Shown piece after piece: positions 24,621 to 36,505 of a DNA stretch of 64,000 nucleotides (positions are counted from its first letter, which is position 1; each line of letters begins with the position of its first letter). The notes below the pieces were generated by a model, which made no database searches, was not told the DNA's origin, and saw only the letters and a program-made list of their open reading frames with translations. Source of the stretch: Piper betle (taxonomy: Eukaryota > Streptophyta > Magnoliopsida > Piperales > Piperaceae); NCBI GenBank assembly GCA_033002965.1, contig JAURVB010013997.1, forward strand, positions 147,034-211,033, written 5' to 3'. Made by a program: the position numbers and the translations under genes.

Positions 24621-25689
24621 ATAATAAATAAATTCTTTAAAATATGAAAATATAATATAATAAAATACTAAAAAATAAAATAATTGTGTCTAAGTTGAAT
24701 GACATGTTCTAAACCTACTACTAACCCACCCAAAAATACTAACTAATGTGTCCTAATATGATAAACGACCTAATGATAATTCTACGATCCACAATATAAA
24801 ATAAAAAATAAACTAGCATAATGTTGTATATTCTGATAATTTATTTTCCTCTTGTGCTACTAAAATTAACATATACTTGAATACACATGACCCTTATGGC
24901 TCATTACACATAGCCAGCTTTGGCTCAGTATGCGTGTTCTGAAATTGACTTGACTTAAACCGATGGCTCAATCAATGGGTTCACCATTATAAAACGCTGA
25001 CTCGGATCACTGGTTTTACAATTAATGTATGAGATCTTACCTAATGCTAGGTGCGGAGGCACATAATAGATCAATGTAAACATCATGCGCTACCTCGTAA
25101 TAAAACCAATTATTAATGATATCTCCTTCTCGATTTCTTCTTCCATAACTTGAGCTCAGAGAAGGAAGAGATAAGAGGGCCTTATGGAGAATGTGGTCAG
25201 AAATCAATAATAGAATCCTAGTGTCTTGACTAAAGGTTCTAGTATCTAAATGATCTGGTATACAATATTAATATTTTTTTTAAGACACAAAGTGAGAATT
25301 CCTCGATCCAAATATTTTCTAACCAAATTTTTACCCATATTAAAAGAAAATGTGTTTTATTATCATTTTCTTCATTTAGTATGGGTAAGGGTTCTTATCT
25401 TAATCTAAAGAGGGTGATCGACCTACTTGATGTCAAAAGACCAACAAGGATGAAGGATGAACGAATTGAATTAGGATGGAGGGGAGGCGGCAGTTGGGGG
25501 TAGGAGTTTGATGCGGCAAGGCTGCTTTGGAGGTCCCTAGGGAGGGCAGAGGACATTGGGCAGACGGGGACCATAGAGTCACTCGGGGGGGGGGCGACAC
25601 GGCCACCTCATGTTTGACATGGGTTGACACACCCATTAAAAGGCGTGTGCACGTACAACATTTTTTTTTCAAAAAAAATATTAAATAAT
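24621..25689. other. Non-coding, repeat-derived
   Basis: AT-rich, with a short GC-rich island at about 25,480-25,640 containing a G run (25,587-25,595). No gene is recognised. Confidence 0.35.
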
Positions 25690-26468
25690 ATATTTAAATG
25701 ATATGTTCTATATGATTCTAACAAAATATACATGAATAATGCAAATCATGCAAAACAACCAAAGAAAAAAAAAGAAAAGTGTACGCGGTAGAAGGGGACG
25801 AGAAGGGGGAAGAATGGGGAGGAAAAAGAGAAGAAACGAGGGGAGGAAGGAGGATAAAGAGAGGGGAAGATGGCAGGAAGAAAAACTGGGAGGTGGCCAA
25901 GGTGGAGGAGAGGAGAAGAGAAGGTGAGAAAAAGGGGGCGGCCAAGCGTTTTTATAAAAGTTTCTAACTAACGCCAAAGCAAAGGTGCTCTAGGGGCATG
26001 CCCCTGAGCGCAGGGCATGCGTGCGCCCTCATGTGAGGGAGCAAAGGTGCCAGGAGGGGCACTGTTGCGCGTAGAACTTAACCGTGGTGAGGGGGGAAAG
26101 GAAAAGGGAAGGAAGGGGAGGAGGGAAAAGAAGGGGAAAAAAAAGAGCAAGGGGCGAGACAACTTCTAAACATGACTAGGGATCGAGGGTGGGTATGCTG
26201 AGGATGCATGCGACACAAATCTAACGCGATATATAGCCCTAGGCTAACTAAAACATCTTCAACCACAACAAGGACACGAATTGGAAATTGGGGCAACCGG
26301 ATAATACTTAAGGGTGGAGATGCCCGATGCCCAATGCCCAACTCCACAACAACACACAAATGCCCACTTAGCACCAATAGGATTAAACTGGACCGACTAC
26401 ATGCTAACCTAGTTAAACCAAAACTAAACTGGTCGTAAAAACACCAGACCAATGGGTAAACTCTACCA
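25690..26468 (-). repeat. LTR-like flank of the Ty3/gypsy element, 3' copy
   Basis: It is homologous to 34,600-34,815 joined to 38,110-38,541, which the hAT insertion split. Shared landmarks in order: 'gattctaa(c/t)aa(a/g)ata', 'atgcaaatcat(g/t)caaaacaac(c/t)aaag', long purine-rich tracts, 'gg(t/g)ggccaag(c/g)gtttttataaaa', 'gcgaccctaggctaactaaaaca' or its variant, and 'catggcaattgggtcaa' or its variant. Read on the - strand the repeat begins TGGTAGAGTTTACCC here and TGTAAAACTTGCC in the other copy. It abuts the truncated integrase of the - strand polyprotein, as a 3' LTR should. Confidence 0.6.
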
Positions 26469-26523
26469 ACAGAAGATGCACACCCCACAAATAGCCAAAA
26501 GTCAAGTACAAATGATATGTGCA

Positions 26524-27080
26524 TGTCATCAGTGATCTCAACGTTCAGTCTGATTGCCCATCTGTCTAAGGAAGATACGTTGCAGTGAACCTAGCCTCTA
26601 TGTCCAACTCTCTTCAACAAAGTCTAGAATGTAGTGAACCTCAAATCTCGGTTAGACAAATTGTCTCTTGGCACCCCATGTAGCCTGATAATCTGATCTC
26701 TATACAGTCCAACTACGATAGTCAAGGGACAAGTCTTCCTGATTGGAATGAAGTGGGTTGATTTTGTCAATCGATCTATGATCACCCATATCGTATCAAT
26801 TTGGCGATATATAGGTGGTAGAAGCAAGACAAAATCACAAGTGATAAATCCCATTTCCACTTAGGAAGTAGCAATGATTGAAGCATCCCTCTAGGTTTCA
26901 TGCGCTCGGCCTTTACCAATTGACAAACAAGACATCTCGACACCACGTCAAGCAGGTCTTTCTCCAGCCCAAGCCACCTATACAATCTGCAAACATCATG
27001 ATACATCTTTATGGATCCAAGGTGGACCGTGAATCTCGAATAGTGTGCCTCCTGAATAATCTACTATTGAATACCTAAGT
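26524..27080 (-). pseudogene. Integrase remnant of the gypsy element
   Basis: At 27,006-26,880 (- strand) lies the H2C2-type finger region with RCLVCQLVKAERMKPRGML. It is followed at 26,800-26,690 by the catalytic core with DTIWVIIDRLTKSTHFIP, where the first catalytic Asp is present. The second core motif reads GVPRDNLSNRDLRF, so the usual SDRD has become SNRD and the catalytic Asp is lost. Weak similarity continues to VLDF near 26,510 and then stops at the LTR-like flank; the C-terminal part of the integrase is missing. Stops and frame changes separate the pieces. Confidence 0.8.
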
Positions 27081-27429
27081 GCGTTGGCAACTTTGGTAGG
27101 TAGAACCTGCCTTTTATCTACACTAACCCATCGACATCTCTGGTCAAACCAAGGTGTGTGCTCTAAGCCATCCAACTATCCGGCTGCTCATCCTCATCGT
27201 GTGCTTGCCAGATCCGCTCTAACACTGTTGGGCTAATCACTAATCTTGCCATCATTGCCACCAACTCTTTATCAGATACAACGACCCTCTGAATGTTGTA
27301 CATGATGCCCATCGCTGCCAATCTGGCTCCACACAACACTAGTCTTCGAGTCTAGGCATCACCACTACATTAGCCTTACCTAGGGGGTAGGCAATCTTGA
27401 TGTCATAGTCAGCTAGGAACTCAAGTCAT

Positions 27430-27700
27430 TGCCTTTATCTGCTCTTGAGCTATTTCTGTGTGAAGATATTCTCCAAGTTCTTATGATTAGTTTAGAGCTA
27501 GAAGGGACTCCATATAGGTAGTGGCGCCAAATTTGGAGAGCAAAGACCACCACTACCAATTCCAAATCATGTGTCGAATAATTCTGCTCGTGGATTTACA
27601 ACTGCCGGAACATGTATGCTACCACTCTACCCCTTTGCATCAACACACAACCAAGTCCTATACCTGAAGCATCATTGTATGCCACGAAGTCATCATGACC
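27430..27700 (-). pseudogene. RNase H domain remnant of the gypsy element
   Basis: On the - strand the peptide GLGCVLMQRGRVVAYMFRQL, one stop, then [20 protein letters not shown] and HYLYG is the standard RNase H core of plant gypsy polyproteins (family consensus LGCVLMQ...YxTHDLELxAVVxALKxWRHYLYG). It lies directly downstream of the RT remnant in the expected order. At least one in-frame stop interrupts it. Confidence 0.8.
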
Positions 27701-28620
27701 CTCTAGGAGATTCAGGATGAGCGTTGAAGTGAGCCGGTCCTTCAATGTATCAAAGTTGTGCTTACAGGCATCAATTCACTAGAAGTATTCCTTCTTCTAG
27801 TTAGCCGTGTGAGAGGCACTACTTTCAAGGGGAAATCCAGTATGATAGTCGGTAGTAGCCTGCAAGCCCTAAGAAACTCTAAATCTTTATGTTGACCTCG
27901 GTCTCTCCCATCTAAGAACTATCTCAACCTTGGTTGTTTCTACTAATATACCTGCCGATGACACCACCTGGCCAATGATTATTACCTCAGATAGCCAAAA
28001 CTCGTGCCTAGATAGCTTGGCGTACAATTGGTGCTCTCACATAGTATGCAAGGCTATCTGTAGGTGTGCCTTGTGCTACTCCTGAGATCTCGAGTAGATC
28101 AAAATGTAGTCCACAAAAAAATTACAAACTGATCTAGATACGGCCTGAACACTCAGTCATGAGATCCATGAACACTGCTAGGGCATTAAGTTGAAGAGCA
28201 TGAGAAGGAACTCATAATGACTATATCTTGTCCTAAAGGCTATCTTTTGTATATCCTCCTCTCTGATCCTGAGCTGATGATAACCTAACTGAAGATCAAT
28301 CATTGAAAGCATAGAAGCTCCCCCAACTGGTTAAACATGTCATCAATCGTGGACACGAGGTATTTGTTCTTCACATTCACCCGGTTGAGCTTCTACAGTC
28401 AATGCACAACCGTACACTGTCATCATTCTTCCTGACGAAGAGGATAGGAGCACCCTAGGTGAGATGCTTGACCTGATAAACCCTCGATCCAATAGCTCCC
28501 GGCAGCTCCTTGAGCTCCTTGAGCTCGAGTGGGGCCATGCGATAAGGTGCTCTAGATATCGTTGTAGTATCCAAAACCAAGTCAATGGCACATTCCATCT
28601 CTCTGGCTAGTTACAACAAT
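27701..28620 (-). pseudogene. Reverse transcriptase remnant of the gypsy element
   Basis: On the - strand at 28,121-28,083 the palm motif reads FVDYILIYSRSQE where active elements have FIDDILVYS. The second Asp of the catalytic pair is replaced by Tyr. It is followed by HQLYAKLSRHEFWLSEVI, matching the family's 'HxLYAKLSKCEFWLxxVxFLGHV'. The upstream part (28,591-28,343) holds fragments of the RT fingers. Stops and frameshifts are frequent. Confidence 0.75.
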
Positions 28621-28925
28621 GAAATCAGACACAATTAGAATCGTTGCCAACTCTGGCTTCCTCTACTTTGTCGTGGCAATCACACTAGCAAGGAACACCT
28701 CACAGTCTTTGCTCATCAGCCTTTGAGCTCTTTGATAGGAGATGATCATCGGATCACTATCTTGGACCGGCCTTGGAATGCTATCTTCACCTTCCGTCTA
28801 TAGTGAAGGTGAATATTATTCATCCTACAATCAATCAGCACTCGGTGTCTCAACATCCAATCCAACCTAAAGATCACATCGAACTCATGCATTGGTAGTA
28901 CTGTAAAATCACTAAACAAGATATG

Positions 28926-29150
28926 TCACCATATGGCCACAACAACACCTCTAACACAATCTCTAGTCGTGAGGGCTACTTCGACAGGAGTAATCGCAAC
29001 CAAGTCATAGCCTAACTCCTTTAGTCCTACTCTAATCCTAGGGATGAAAGTTTGACTTATGAAGGTATGGGTGCTACCATAGTTGAACAAAATAACAACA
29101 AGAACTAACTTTAGAAGTAGTGTACCTGTGATCACTGCTACATCATGCAC
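28926..29150 (-). pseudogene. Retropepsin-like protease, module copy A
   Basis: The - strand peptide contains VVILFNYGSTHTFISQTFIP, then RVGLKELGYDLVAITPVEVA. In active plant gypsy proteases the motif is LFDSGATHSFIS. Here the catalytic Asp is Asn and the following Ser is Tyr. It runs into the RT side of the element and is the 3'-most of three copies. Confidence 0.75.
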
Positions 29151-29689
29151 AACCTCATCAGCGTTTGTAGCTTACACTATGCCTTGCTACTCAGCTCTGC
29201 CTTCCTAACCCTATGTTACTAGCAATGCATCTTCCCTTTGACCAGTCACTGCAACAACACCCCCTATCTTTGATGGCCCTACTAGCCACACTGCTATTGA
29301 GCACCCCACCGCTACTATCCCTACCCATGCGGTTGAGGTGGAGGCGCATGAAAGAGGCCTCTGTTGTGGGTGGTCTCTGTTGGAACTACTGTTGCTACCT
29401 CGACTGATATTGTTGTTGCTCTTGAGGCCTCTACTGATACTACTGTTGAGGTTTAGGTTGGTACCGCTTTGCTGATATGGTTGTTGGAGAGCTTAGCGTG
29501 GAAATCTCTGAGCCGTTTGATAGGAAATGATCATTAGATCACTATCTTTGTCGTACCCTGGAATGCTTTCTTCACCTTCAATCTATAGTGAAGATGAACA
29601 ATCTTCATCCTGCAATCAATTAGGGCTTGGTATCTCGACATCCAATCCATCTTGAAGATCACATCGAACTCATGCATTAGTAGCACTAT

Positions 29690-29930
29690 AAAATCACTAA
29701 ACAATATGTGTCACTATATGGCCACAACAACACCTCTCATACACCCTTTGCTTCGGCAAGAGTTGTCACAACCAACTCATAGCCTAACTCCTTTAGTCCT
29801 ACTCCAATCCTAGGGACAAAAGTCTAAGCTATGAAAGTATTGGTGCTACCATCGTTGAACAAAATAATAGTAAGAACTAAGTTCAGATGTAGTGTACTTG
29901 TGATCACTACCATGTCATGGATAACCTTAT
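29690..29930 (-). pseudogene. Retropepsin-like protease, module copy B
   Basis: The middle copy is recognisable by ILFNDGSTNTFIA and then the LKELGYELV-like stretch on the - strand. An in-frame stop follows TFIA. The catalytic Asp is again Asn, while the next residue is Asp rather than Tyr. The 'gtgtatgagaggtgttgttgtggcc' tail is shared with the other copies. Confidence 0.65.
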
Positions 29931-30286
29931 CAGCATACACTATGCCTTGCTACTCAGCTTTGTCTCCCTAACTAGGTGTTACTGGCAATGCATTTGCCCT
30001 CTGAGCAATCGTTGCAACAACATCCCCTATCTTTGATGGCCCTACTAGCCAGACTACTACTAAACACCCCGTCGCTGCTATCCCTACCCATGCTACTGCA
30101 ATGGAGGCATGAGAAAGAGGCCTCTGCTATCCCCATATCTGTTGTTGCTCTTGAGGCCTCTATTGATAATGCTGCTGGGGTTTAGCTTGTTACTGCTTTG
30201 CTGATATGGTTGTTGGAGAGCTTAGCATGGACATCTCTGAGCCCTTTGATAGGAGATGATCATCAGATCACTATCTTAGCCCGGCC

Positions 30287-30604
30287 TTAAAATGCTATCT
30301 TCACCTTCTTTCTATAGCAAAGGTGACCATTCTTCGGCCTGCAATCAATCAGTGCTTGATGCCTCGACATCCAGTCCAACCCGAAGATTACATTGAACTT
30401 ACGCATCAGTGGCACTGTGAAATTAGTAAACAACATGTGTTGGTGTGTAGCCACAACAACACCTCTCACACACTCTCCAATCGTGAGGACTACTTTGGCA
30501 AGAGTAGTCACAACCAAGTCATAGCCTAACTCCTTTAGTCCTGCTCCAATCCTAAGGACGAAAGTCTGAGCTATGAAAGTATGGGTGCTACCATAGTTGA
30601 ACAA
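30287..30604 (-). pseudogene. Retropepsin-like protease, module copy C
   Basis: This is the longest open copy (about 105 codons on the - strand). It has MFNYGSTHTFIAQTF, then RIGAGLKELGYDLVVTTLA and the downstream FNVIFGLDWMSRHQALIDCR, matching the family's 'DVILGMDWLxxHxAxIDC' flap and helix region. The catalytic Asp is Asn, as in the other two copies. It is the 5'-most copy and lies next to the gag finger residues. Confidence 0.75.
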
Positions 30605-30940
30605 AATAATCGCAAGAACTAAGTTTTATAAGTAGTGTACCTATGATCATTGCTGCGTCATGCATAGTCTCATCAGTAGCATACACTATGCCTTGCTACT
30701 TAGCTCTGTCTCCCTAGCCCTGCGCTACTAGCAGTGCATCTACCTTATTGCCAGTCACTGCAGCAACACCCGCTTTCTTTGATGTAGCGGGGAGAGACCT
30801 CTGCTATGGGTGGTCTCTGTTCGAACTGTTGTTGCTGCCGTAGTTGATACTATTGTTGTTGTTGAGGCCTTTATTGATACTACCACTAGGGTTTAGCTTG
30901 GTACTGCTTTGTTGATATTGCTATTGGAGAGCTCAGCATG

Positions 30941-32273
30941 GCATGCATCACAATCCCTCATGCATTGACCTAAATGCCTCCTCTGGCAGGGGGCACAATG
31001 GTAATCCCAACCACTTGGCTACTTATCCCTCTGATATTACTGCAATCACTACAATCTGGGCACCTACTACATCAACTGAGCCTGAACTACATGCACAACA
31101 ATGACATCATCAGTTTGATGCCCCTGCAATACTCCCTACTGATCTTGGCCTCTGCCCTTGTGCCTCTACTTAGACTACAACTAAGTAGAGTACCCTTAGA
31201 TCTCATCATATGATGAATACGGTGAACAACCTCACCCTCCAAGGCTCTCATTACTGCCCCTCTAGTGTGGCACAGTCAAATATCGACATAGCTAACTACA
31301 AGCTCAAGCAAAATCCTCTCTCGAACAATCCTCTCTCGAACTTCACTGCCTCTCAATCTGGAAGGTGCCTAGCGCTAACCACTCCAAGGCAAGGAACATA
31401 GCATATTACTCTGCCATTGTTATGTCTCTCTGCTTCAGAGCCTTGAACTCTATCTTCTTCTCCTCAATCATAATTGCAGAGAAAAAACTAGTTATAGAAG
31501 ACCTCGCACAACTGCTCCAAGGACATCTCCTTAGTACAATGACTCCCCAAGGAAGAAGAGAGAATAGACCACCACCAGATACATCCATGTCCTCTGGTCA
31601 CTCCACCTACAACTTGGACCCAAAACTTTGGAGGGCAACCCATGTGCTAAAGAGCAACCTTAGTGTCATCAAACCAGACAAGTGTGGTCTTTAGATTTGT
31701 GCTTACAGTGAAAAGACTACCTCCATTTTTCAAAATGCAGTTTGTGTCCCACTTTGGTGCAGGATGGGAAACGTGCTCATGGCATCCTGAGCTCTTGCCA
31801 CACTCGAAGTGTCTAGGCCTCACTGCCTCACCCTCCACGCTCCCCTACCTCAGAGCAAGAGCTCTCATCGTTGTCACACCTTGCAACTAAATCACTACAA
31901 CACTAGTAATCCCTAGAGGTGGAAGAGTGTATTGCCCAACTACTAGAGGCATGATAAACTATCCTACTACTGGCTCTGACGGGACTGGCATTGAGAACTA
32001 CACAACTGGCTACTCCTCCAACACTGCAAACTCTCTGACTGGTGTCTTGGTAAATGGCATTGGTGGCAGAGGTGGAGTTCTATCCAAATTAGAAGTAGTC
32101 AGTGGGGTCTCCTCCATCGCCATTATCGTCTCATGTATTGTCTGGAGTAGGGATCTCATATCCTCACAGGTCTACCTCATATCTTGGAGTATCTGCCTCT
32201 ACTCCTCGCTGAGAAGACGAATCTCCTTCTCTTGAGTGCTAGCACCTCTATCCTCCTGGTGCTCCGCTATCAT
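30941..32273 (-). pseudogene. Gag remnant of the gypsy element
   Basis: The - strand opens at 32,273 with an ATG. An acidic, Gln/Glu-rich peptide follows (HQEDRGASTQEKEIRLLSEE), then a long coil-like part. At about 31,560-31,330 a gag core reads EQLCEVFYNQFF...GEEDRVQGSEAERHNN and then EAVKFERGLFERGF, which fits the retrotransposon gag family. At about 30,990-30,940 a Cys/His cluster (CQRRHLGQCMRDCDACH) takes the place of a CCHC knuckle. Several stops and frame changes interrupt it. Confidence 0.65.
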
Positions 32274-34599
32274 GTATCAAGAGGCAAGCAGGGATGCCCA
32301 TCTCAGGCATGCACCGGCAGTGGGGTCCCATCTTTGCTTGAGCTCCTAGTGTGAGCCATCTAGCAAAACTACCCCTGGCACACTACCACAACCCACACAA
32401 ACATTGATCAGCCAAAAAATCACTTTACATTCATAGAAGCATTTCAAAGGCACTATGCCACATTTCTAGATCATTCACACTATATTTAACACATATTTCA
32501 TGTTCATCAGGCTATTGTCTTCACATGGGCCCTTCTCCTACAATTAAAAATCACAAAAGCTCCTCCAACCAATGTTCCTTCTTTGCTTCGTGTATAAGCA
32601 CAAGTAGCATGGTTTTGCATACCTACATTATTTAACTATCAGTTTTAGGACTCCATGGCTTAGAAAAGCTTATACAAAATAAATCAAACATGTATACCTA
32701 GAGTATTCTCTCTGCAAAATAGAGGAAAATAATTAGATAAACAAAAACTAGCAACTACAATGATATCATATCACAAGGTGCAAGCCGATATGGATCATAG
32801 CACAAGTCTCAAGGTCACACGACTATAATATAATCACATGATCCATAGTCTCAAGATAACCACAATAAAATGTCATACATATAAAAAATAACAGAAGTTC
32901 CCAAGGGACATAACACAACATGCCAAAACCAAAAATACCAAAAGCCAACCCAACATCCTCCAGGGTCCTCGTGATCTGTCTAGATATACAGGCCAATGCC
33001 AAACCGGGTCACCCACATAATATAAGATTATGCATCAGCAACAAGTGTCACTAAGTTTGAAACAACTAATAGGGATATGTCTCAATACTAGCAAATGGAT
33101 AAGATACTTATCTACGAAGAATTGAAATGAACCAACTTTTTTACAACACACTGATCATAAGCAAGTGATAAATTGAGCCTCATTATAATCATAATTGTTG
33201 GTAACCGTACACATAGACCAGATAATAGCTCATAGTGACACGCAGGTAATATGGCCAACAGGGCCTAGCTAATAATCACTACAGTAGTGCATGGTTCGAT
33301 TATACTCGATAGAGGCATACACATGTTGAAAAATACACTGCTAGCAAGTAATAAGCTGATGTCATATACATAACCATCAACTGAGAATCACAAGTGGGTA
33401 CCGACAAGGCCCCTCAGTGACATCAATTCGTCTCGCGTGCAAGTCAAAATTCAAAAACATAATACATGTATAAGGACTAGACATGGGTAATTCAAGGAGC
33501 GCGAAAATGCGACTTTGAGCTAGATCTTGTAGCTTTTGAAATCTCATTAAGAGATCTCATCCATGAGGTTTTATCAAATAGGAAGATCGATTAAATTGCC
33601 CATAGATAATGGGATTCAATAAAACACTATTAATTACGTTTTACAATGTAAATCAAATCATGTGAGCCAACCAAAAGATCGAGCAGAAGAGAGTCCTAAC
33701 GAACTTGAGAAGAGCTTCTCATCTTGACGTGACAAGCCCAACTCGGAGTAGCTTAGTGATGTGGACAATTACATGACCTTGTATGATGAATGTATGCAAT
33801 GCATGAACAGTCAAAGATATAGTATGGATGCATGACATGCAATAGGAAATTAAATAAACACACAACTAATCTGATCTAATAACCGCATTCATACATGAAT
33901 TTTTGATATAGTGAAATACGTTGAATAGGTTAATAAGCTATGTGCTAAAATCATAAGTGTGATATCGGTATATTAAAAATAGCGGAGCTTAAACCCACAC
34001 AATTGAGATATTAGAAGATGTTAGTGTGTCAGGGGATATGAACTCCAAAGCTTGAGATATCCTAGTACACTACATAGTAGCGCAATATCTTATTGGTAAA
34101 TTAGTTGGTAACCCAGCGATTAAATCGCTGGGGTGAATGAAGATCTAGAACTTAAAAGATGTCGAATTGAACAGATTCAATTAGCTTCTACAGAGCGAAT
34201 TGAGATGTCATCATCCCCCAACCGAACTATGCATATAATGATTTTTATTAATTAAATCTTTTATTATTTATTAAATTAATTAATTTCATTGTAGAATTAA
34301 TTAAGATCATAATTTGGGTTCATTTTAAAATACAAATGCACAAAAATTATTATTAGTTGTTTATTTAATTAATTAATATTTAGCGTGCAATCCCAAGGTA
34401 ATTCAGATGTAACCCAAATTTATAAAGTTCAATTTTTCTTATTGTTACTTGATTTGGTGATTTAAGTGGCGTTATACCGCACACAAACAACAAATGCACA
34501 AAACACAACCCAAATATCAATAAAGGTGCAAACATTATATAAAAATTAAATTTTTATAATGATCTAACATATAAAATATATAGAGTAATATATCAAAAT
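32274..34599. other. Leader/LTR-like non-coding region of the gypsy element
   Basis: No gene. The block at 33,560-33,770 ('gggattcaataaaacactattaa...', 'agagtcctaacgaacttgagaagagc', 'cccaactcggagtagc') is a divergent relative of the closing part of the LTR-like blocks at 20.6-23.0 kb, which fits a 5' LTR position. A short perfect hairpin (CCCAGCGAT-TAA-ATCGCTGGG) lies at 34,112-34,132. No clear primer-binding site was found next to the gag start. Confidence 0.4.
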
Positions 34600-34807
34600 G
34601 ATTAAAATGATATGATTTACATGATTCTAATAAGATAAAAATGAAACAATGCAAATCATTCAAAACAACTAAAGAAAAAAGGAAGAAAACGTACATGGAG
34701 GAAGGGGAAGAAATCGGAGGAAAAGGAAAAGAAAAAGGGGAGAAATGATGAAAAAGAGAGGAAAAGAGGGAGGAAGAAGAGCTGGGATTGGCTAAGGTGG
34801 AGGAGTG

Positions 34808-34815
34808 GATAAGAG
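34808..34815. repeat. 8-bp target-site duplication, left
   Basis: GATAAGAG sits immediately before the hAT terminus at 34,816 and is repeated exactly at 38,102-38,109. Confidence 0.9.
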
Positions 34816-36115
34816 TAGGGGTGAGCGTTGGTCGATCAGACATCGGGCAGGCATTGTCCACGTCCGTTCACTTAACCTCGGGTAAAAAGTTGGTCGTCCA
34901 CGGTCAAAATTCTTCGGACAAGTCGATCATGGTCGAATATGGTCAAAATTTGGTCAATGTAGGAAGTTATTTTCTTCTGATATTTATTTTATTCTGTAAT
35001 TATTTTTTTCATTATAAATATTATTTTTCTCACAAACAACTAATATCTTATTTATATAATCGTTATCTCTTTTATTTTTTTTAGTTTCTTTCATGTCAAT
35101 TAACATAAAAATTAAAATCACTTTTTAAAAATATATTTGAATAAAATAATTTGTATTGCAATGGGAAAATTCAAAAAATAAGATTGATGCAAAATTTATG
35201 TCTAGATGTGTGTCAATGAAAACCCTCTATTGAAATTGAAAGTTCTTCTAGTGTTTGTCTTATTGGAGGCCTAAGCAAGAGATTGGAAGGAGTAAGCAAG
35301 TTGATTATAGAATGTTCATCAAATAGCCAACACGAACTGATTTGATGAATTATTTGGATGCACTAACTATTCATTTTGTGGATGAGAAGTAGATAAGTAA
35401 TTTAATATATTATAATGGTGGAGATCGAACATAGTAAATATCCTATTTTGGAAAAATTGCTCAATATGATTTAGTCATTCCTATGTCAATTGTCGCCTCC
35501 AAATCGGCATTTAGTATCAGAGACCAAATAGTTAGCTCAACAGGAGTAGTTTGAACTCAAAAACACTTGAAGTATTGATACATGCCCAAAATTTGTTGAA
35601 GAGTGAATATGAAGGTAATTCATATGTTATATTCATGCACTTTCAATTTTTGATATATTTTTCAACATACATTCTTTTCTTGCTACTATATTTTTTACTT
35701 GTAGAAAAATAATCAAGTTCATCATTAAATTTGTTTGGAACAATAAATATTGAAGAATGGGTAGATATTGATGATTGTGTTGATGGAGATAGTATTCAAC
35801 ATCCTCATGTCTATAATGAACATGTGAGAATGTTATATTTAATTTCTACTCTTCTCATATATGTAAAATATTTCTACAAGTAATTAACTCTTTTGTATAT
35901 TTTTTCATGTATGTGAGCTACAATGGATGAAGAATCAACTACTAGAATATTTTGTCTTAGAAGTATATGAAATATTGGACTACATTTTGACGTCAAAAGA
36001 TTACTTTAAAGCTTCTATAAATTGATTATATTTTGTTTGACTTGGAAATGTACAAGAGATAAATTTTGATAATTTAGTAAACTATGGTAATAATCGAGAT
36101 CATTCTAACTACAGT

Positions 36116-36505
36116 GTAACATTCCATTTTTTTCGGTATAGTGGCAGACCGAAGTGCGATGTTAAAAATTCATAAAATTAATAATTTAACTACTATCGTA
36201 CAAACTTCACAAAAGTGAATTTCAAAAGCATAGGCCGAAACCACTCAACAACCAGCAAAAATCATACATGCATACATAATCATACATAGTTTGTCAAAAC
36301 ACACAATGACACCACATGTAGCACATACAACTCAATGGAGCATACAACGTGTCATAAACATATACATGTACCGGAGTCTAGTCGAGGGTAACATATCTGT
36401 ATCATACATAAATATATACATGTACCAGAATCTAGTCGATGGTAACATGTTCGTTCTAGCAAGATCATACAGAACAACACACATATGTATACGTTTACAT
36501 GTGGT
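36116..36505 (+). repeat. Left arm of a 390-bp inverted repeat
   Basis: It pairs with 37,325-37,717. Reading the left arm forward and the right arm in reverse gives related peptides in one frame (RVINIYMYRSLVEGN against PVINIYVYRNLVNDN). This shows the inverted homology independently of the DNA. The arm holds an internal duplication of 'acatgtacc(g/a)ga(g/a)tctagtcga'. Confidence 0.8.

Larger units (their letters stand above)
28722..30940 (-). repeat. Three tandem copies of a gag-C-terminus/protease module
   Basis: Three direct repeats of about 780, 730 and 710 bp cover 28,722-29,501, 29,502-30,232 and 30,233-30,940. Each carries 'tttgataggaaatgatcat(t)agatcac' or its variant near its left edge. 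Each then has an 'aatgctatcttcacctt' phrase, a 'catcgaactcatgcat' phrase, a 'gaacaaaataa' phrase spanning the protease active site, and a closing 'gttggagagcttagc(a/g)tgga'. Each encodes on the - strand a retropepsin-like FNxGSTxTFIxxTF motif followed by RxGxGLKELGYDLV. A normal gypsy element has one such module. Copies differ at many sites, so the amplification is not recent. Confidence 0.85.
26469..32273 (-). mobile_element. Degenerate Ty3/gypsy retrotransposon (gag-PR-RT-RNaseH-INT)
   Basis: Translation of the - strand gives, from right to left, a gag-like start at 32,273, the gag core, CCHC-like residues, three protease copies, RT, RNase H, an integrase zinc finger and an integrase core. 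This is the gypsy order. All reading frames are interrupted by stops and frameshifts, and several catalytic residues are changed, so the copy cannot function by itself. The RNase H and integrase peptides resemble those of plant chromoviruses, probably the Tekay/Del branch. That branch assignment is inference; no chromodomain was found, because the integrase ends abruptly at the 3' flank. Confidence 0.85.

Noticed and set aside
25739..26162. Several overlapping open frames on both strands in purine-rich DNA
   Set aside because: They encode Lys/Arg/Glu/Gly or Pro/Ser/Phe strings produced by low-complexity tracts of the LTR-like repeat. There is no domain, and the homologous tract at 34.6 kb does not keep the frames.
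31406..31890. Open frames on the + strand across the gag region
   Set aside because: They are antisense to the - strand gag remnant and have no family resemblance.
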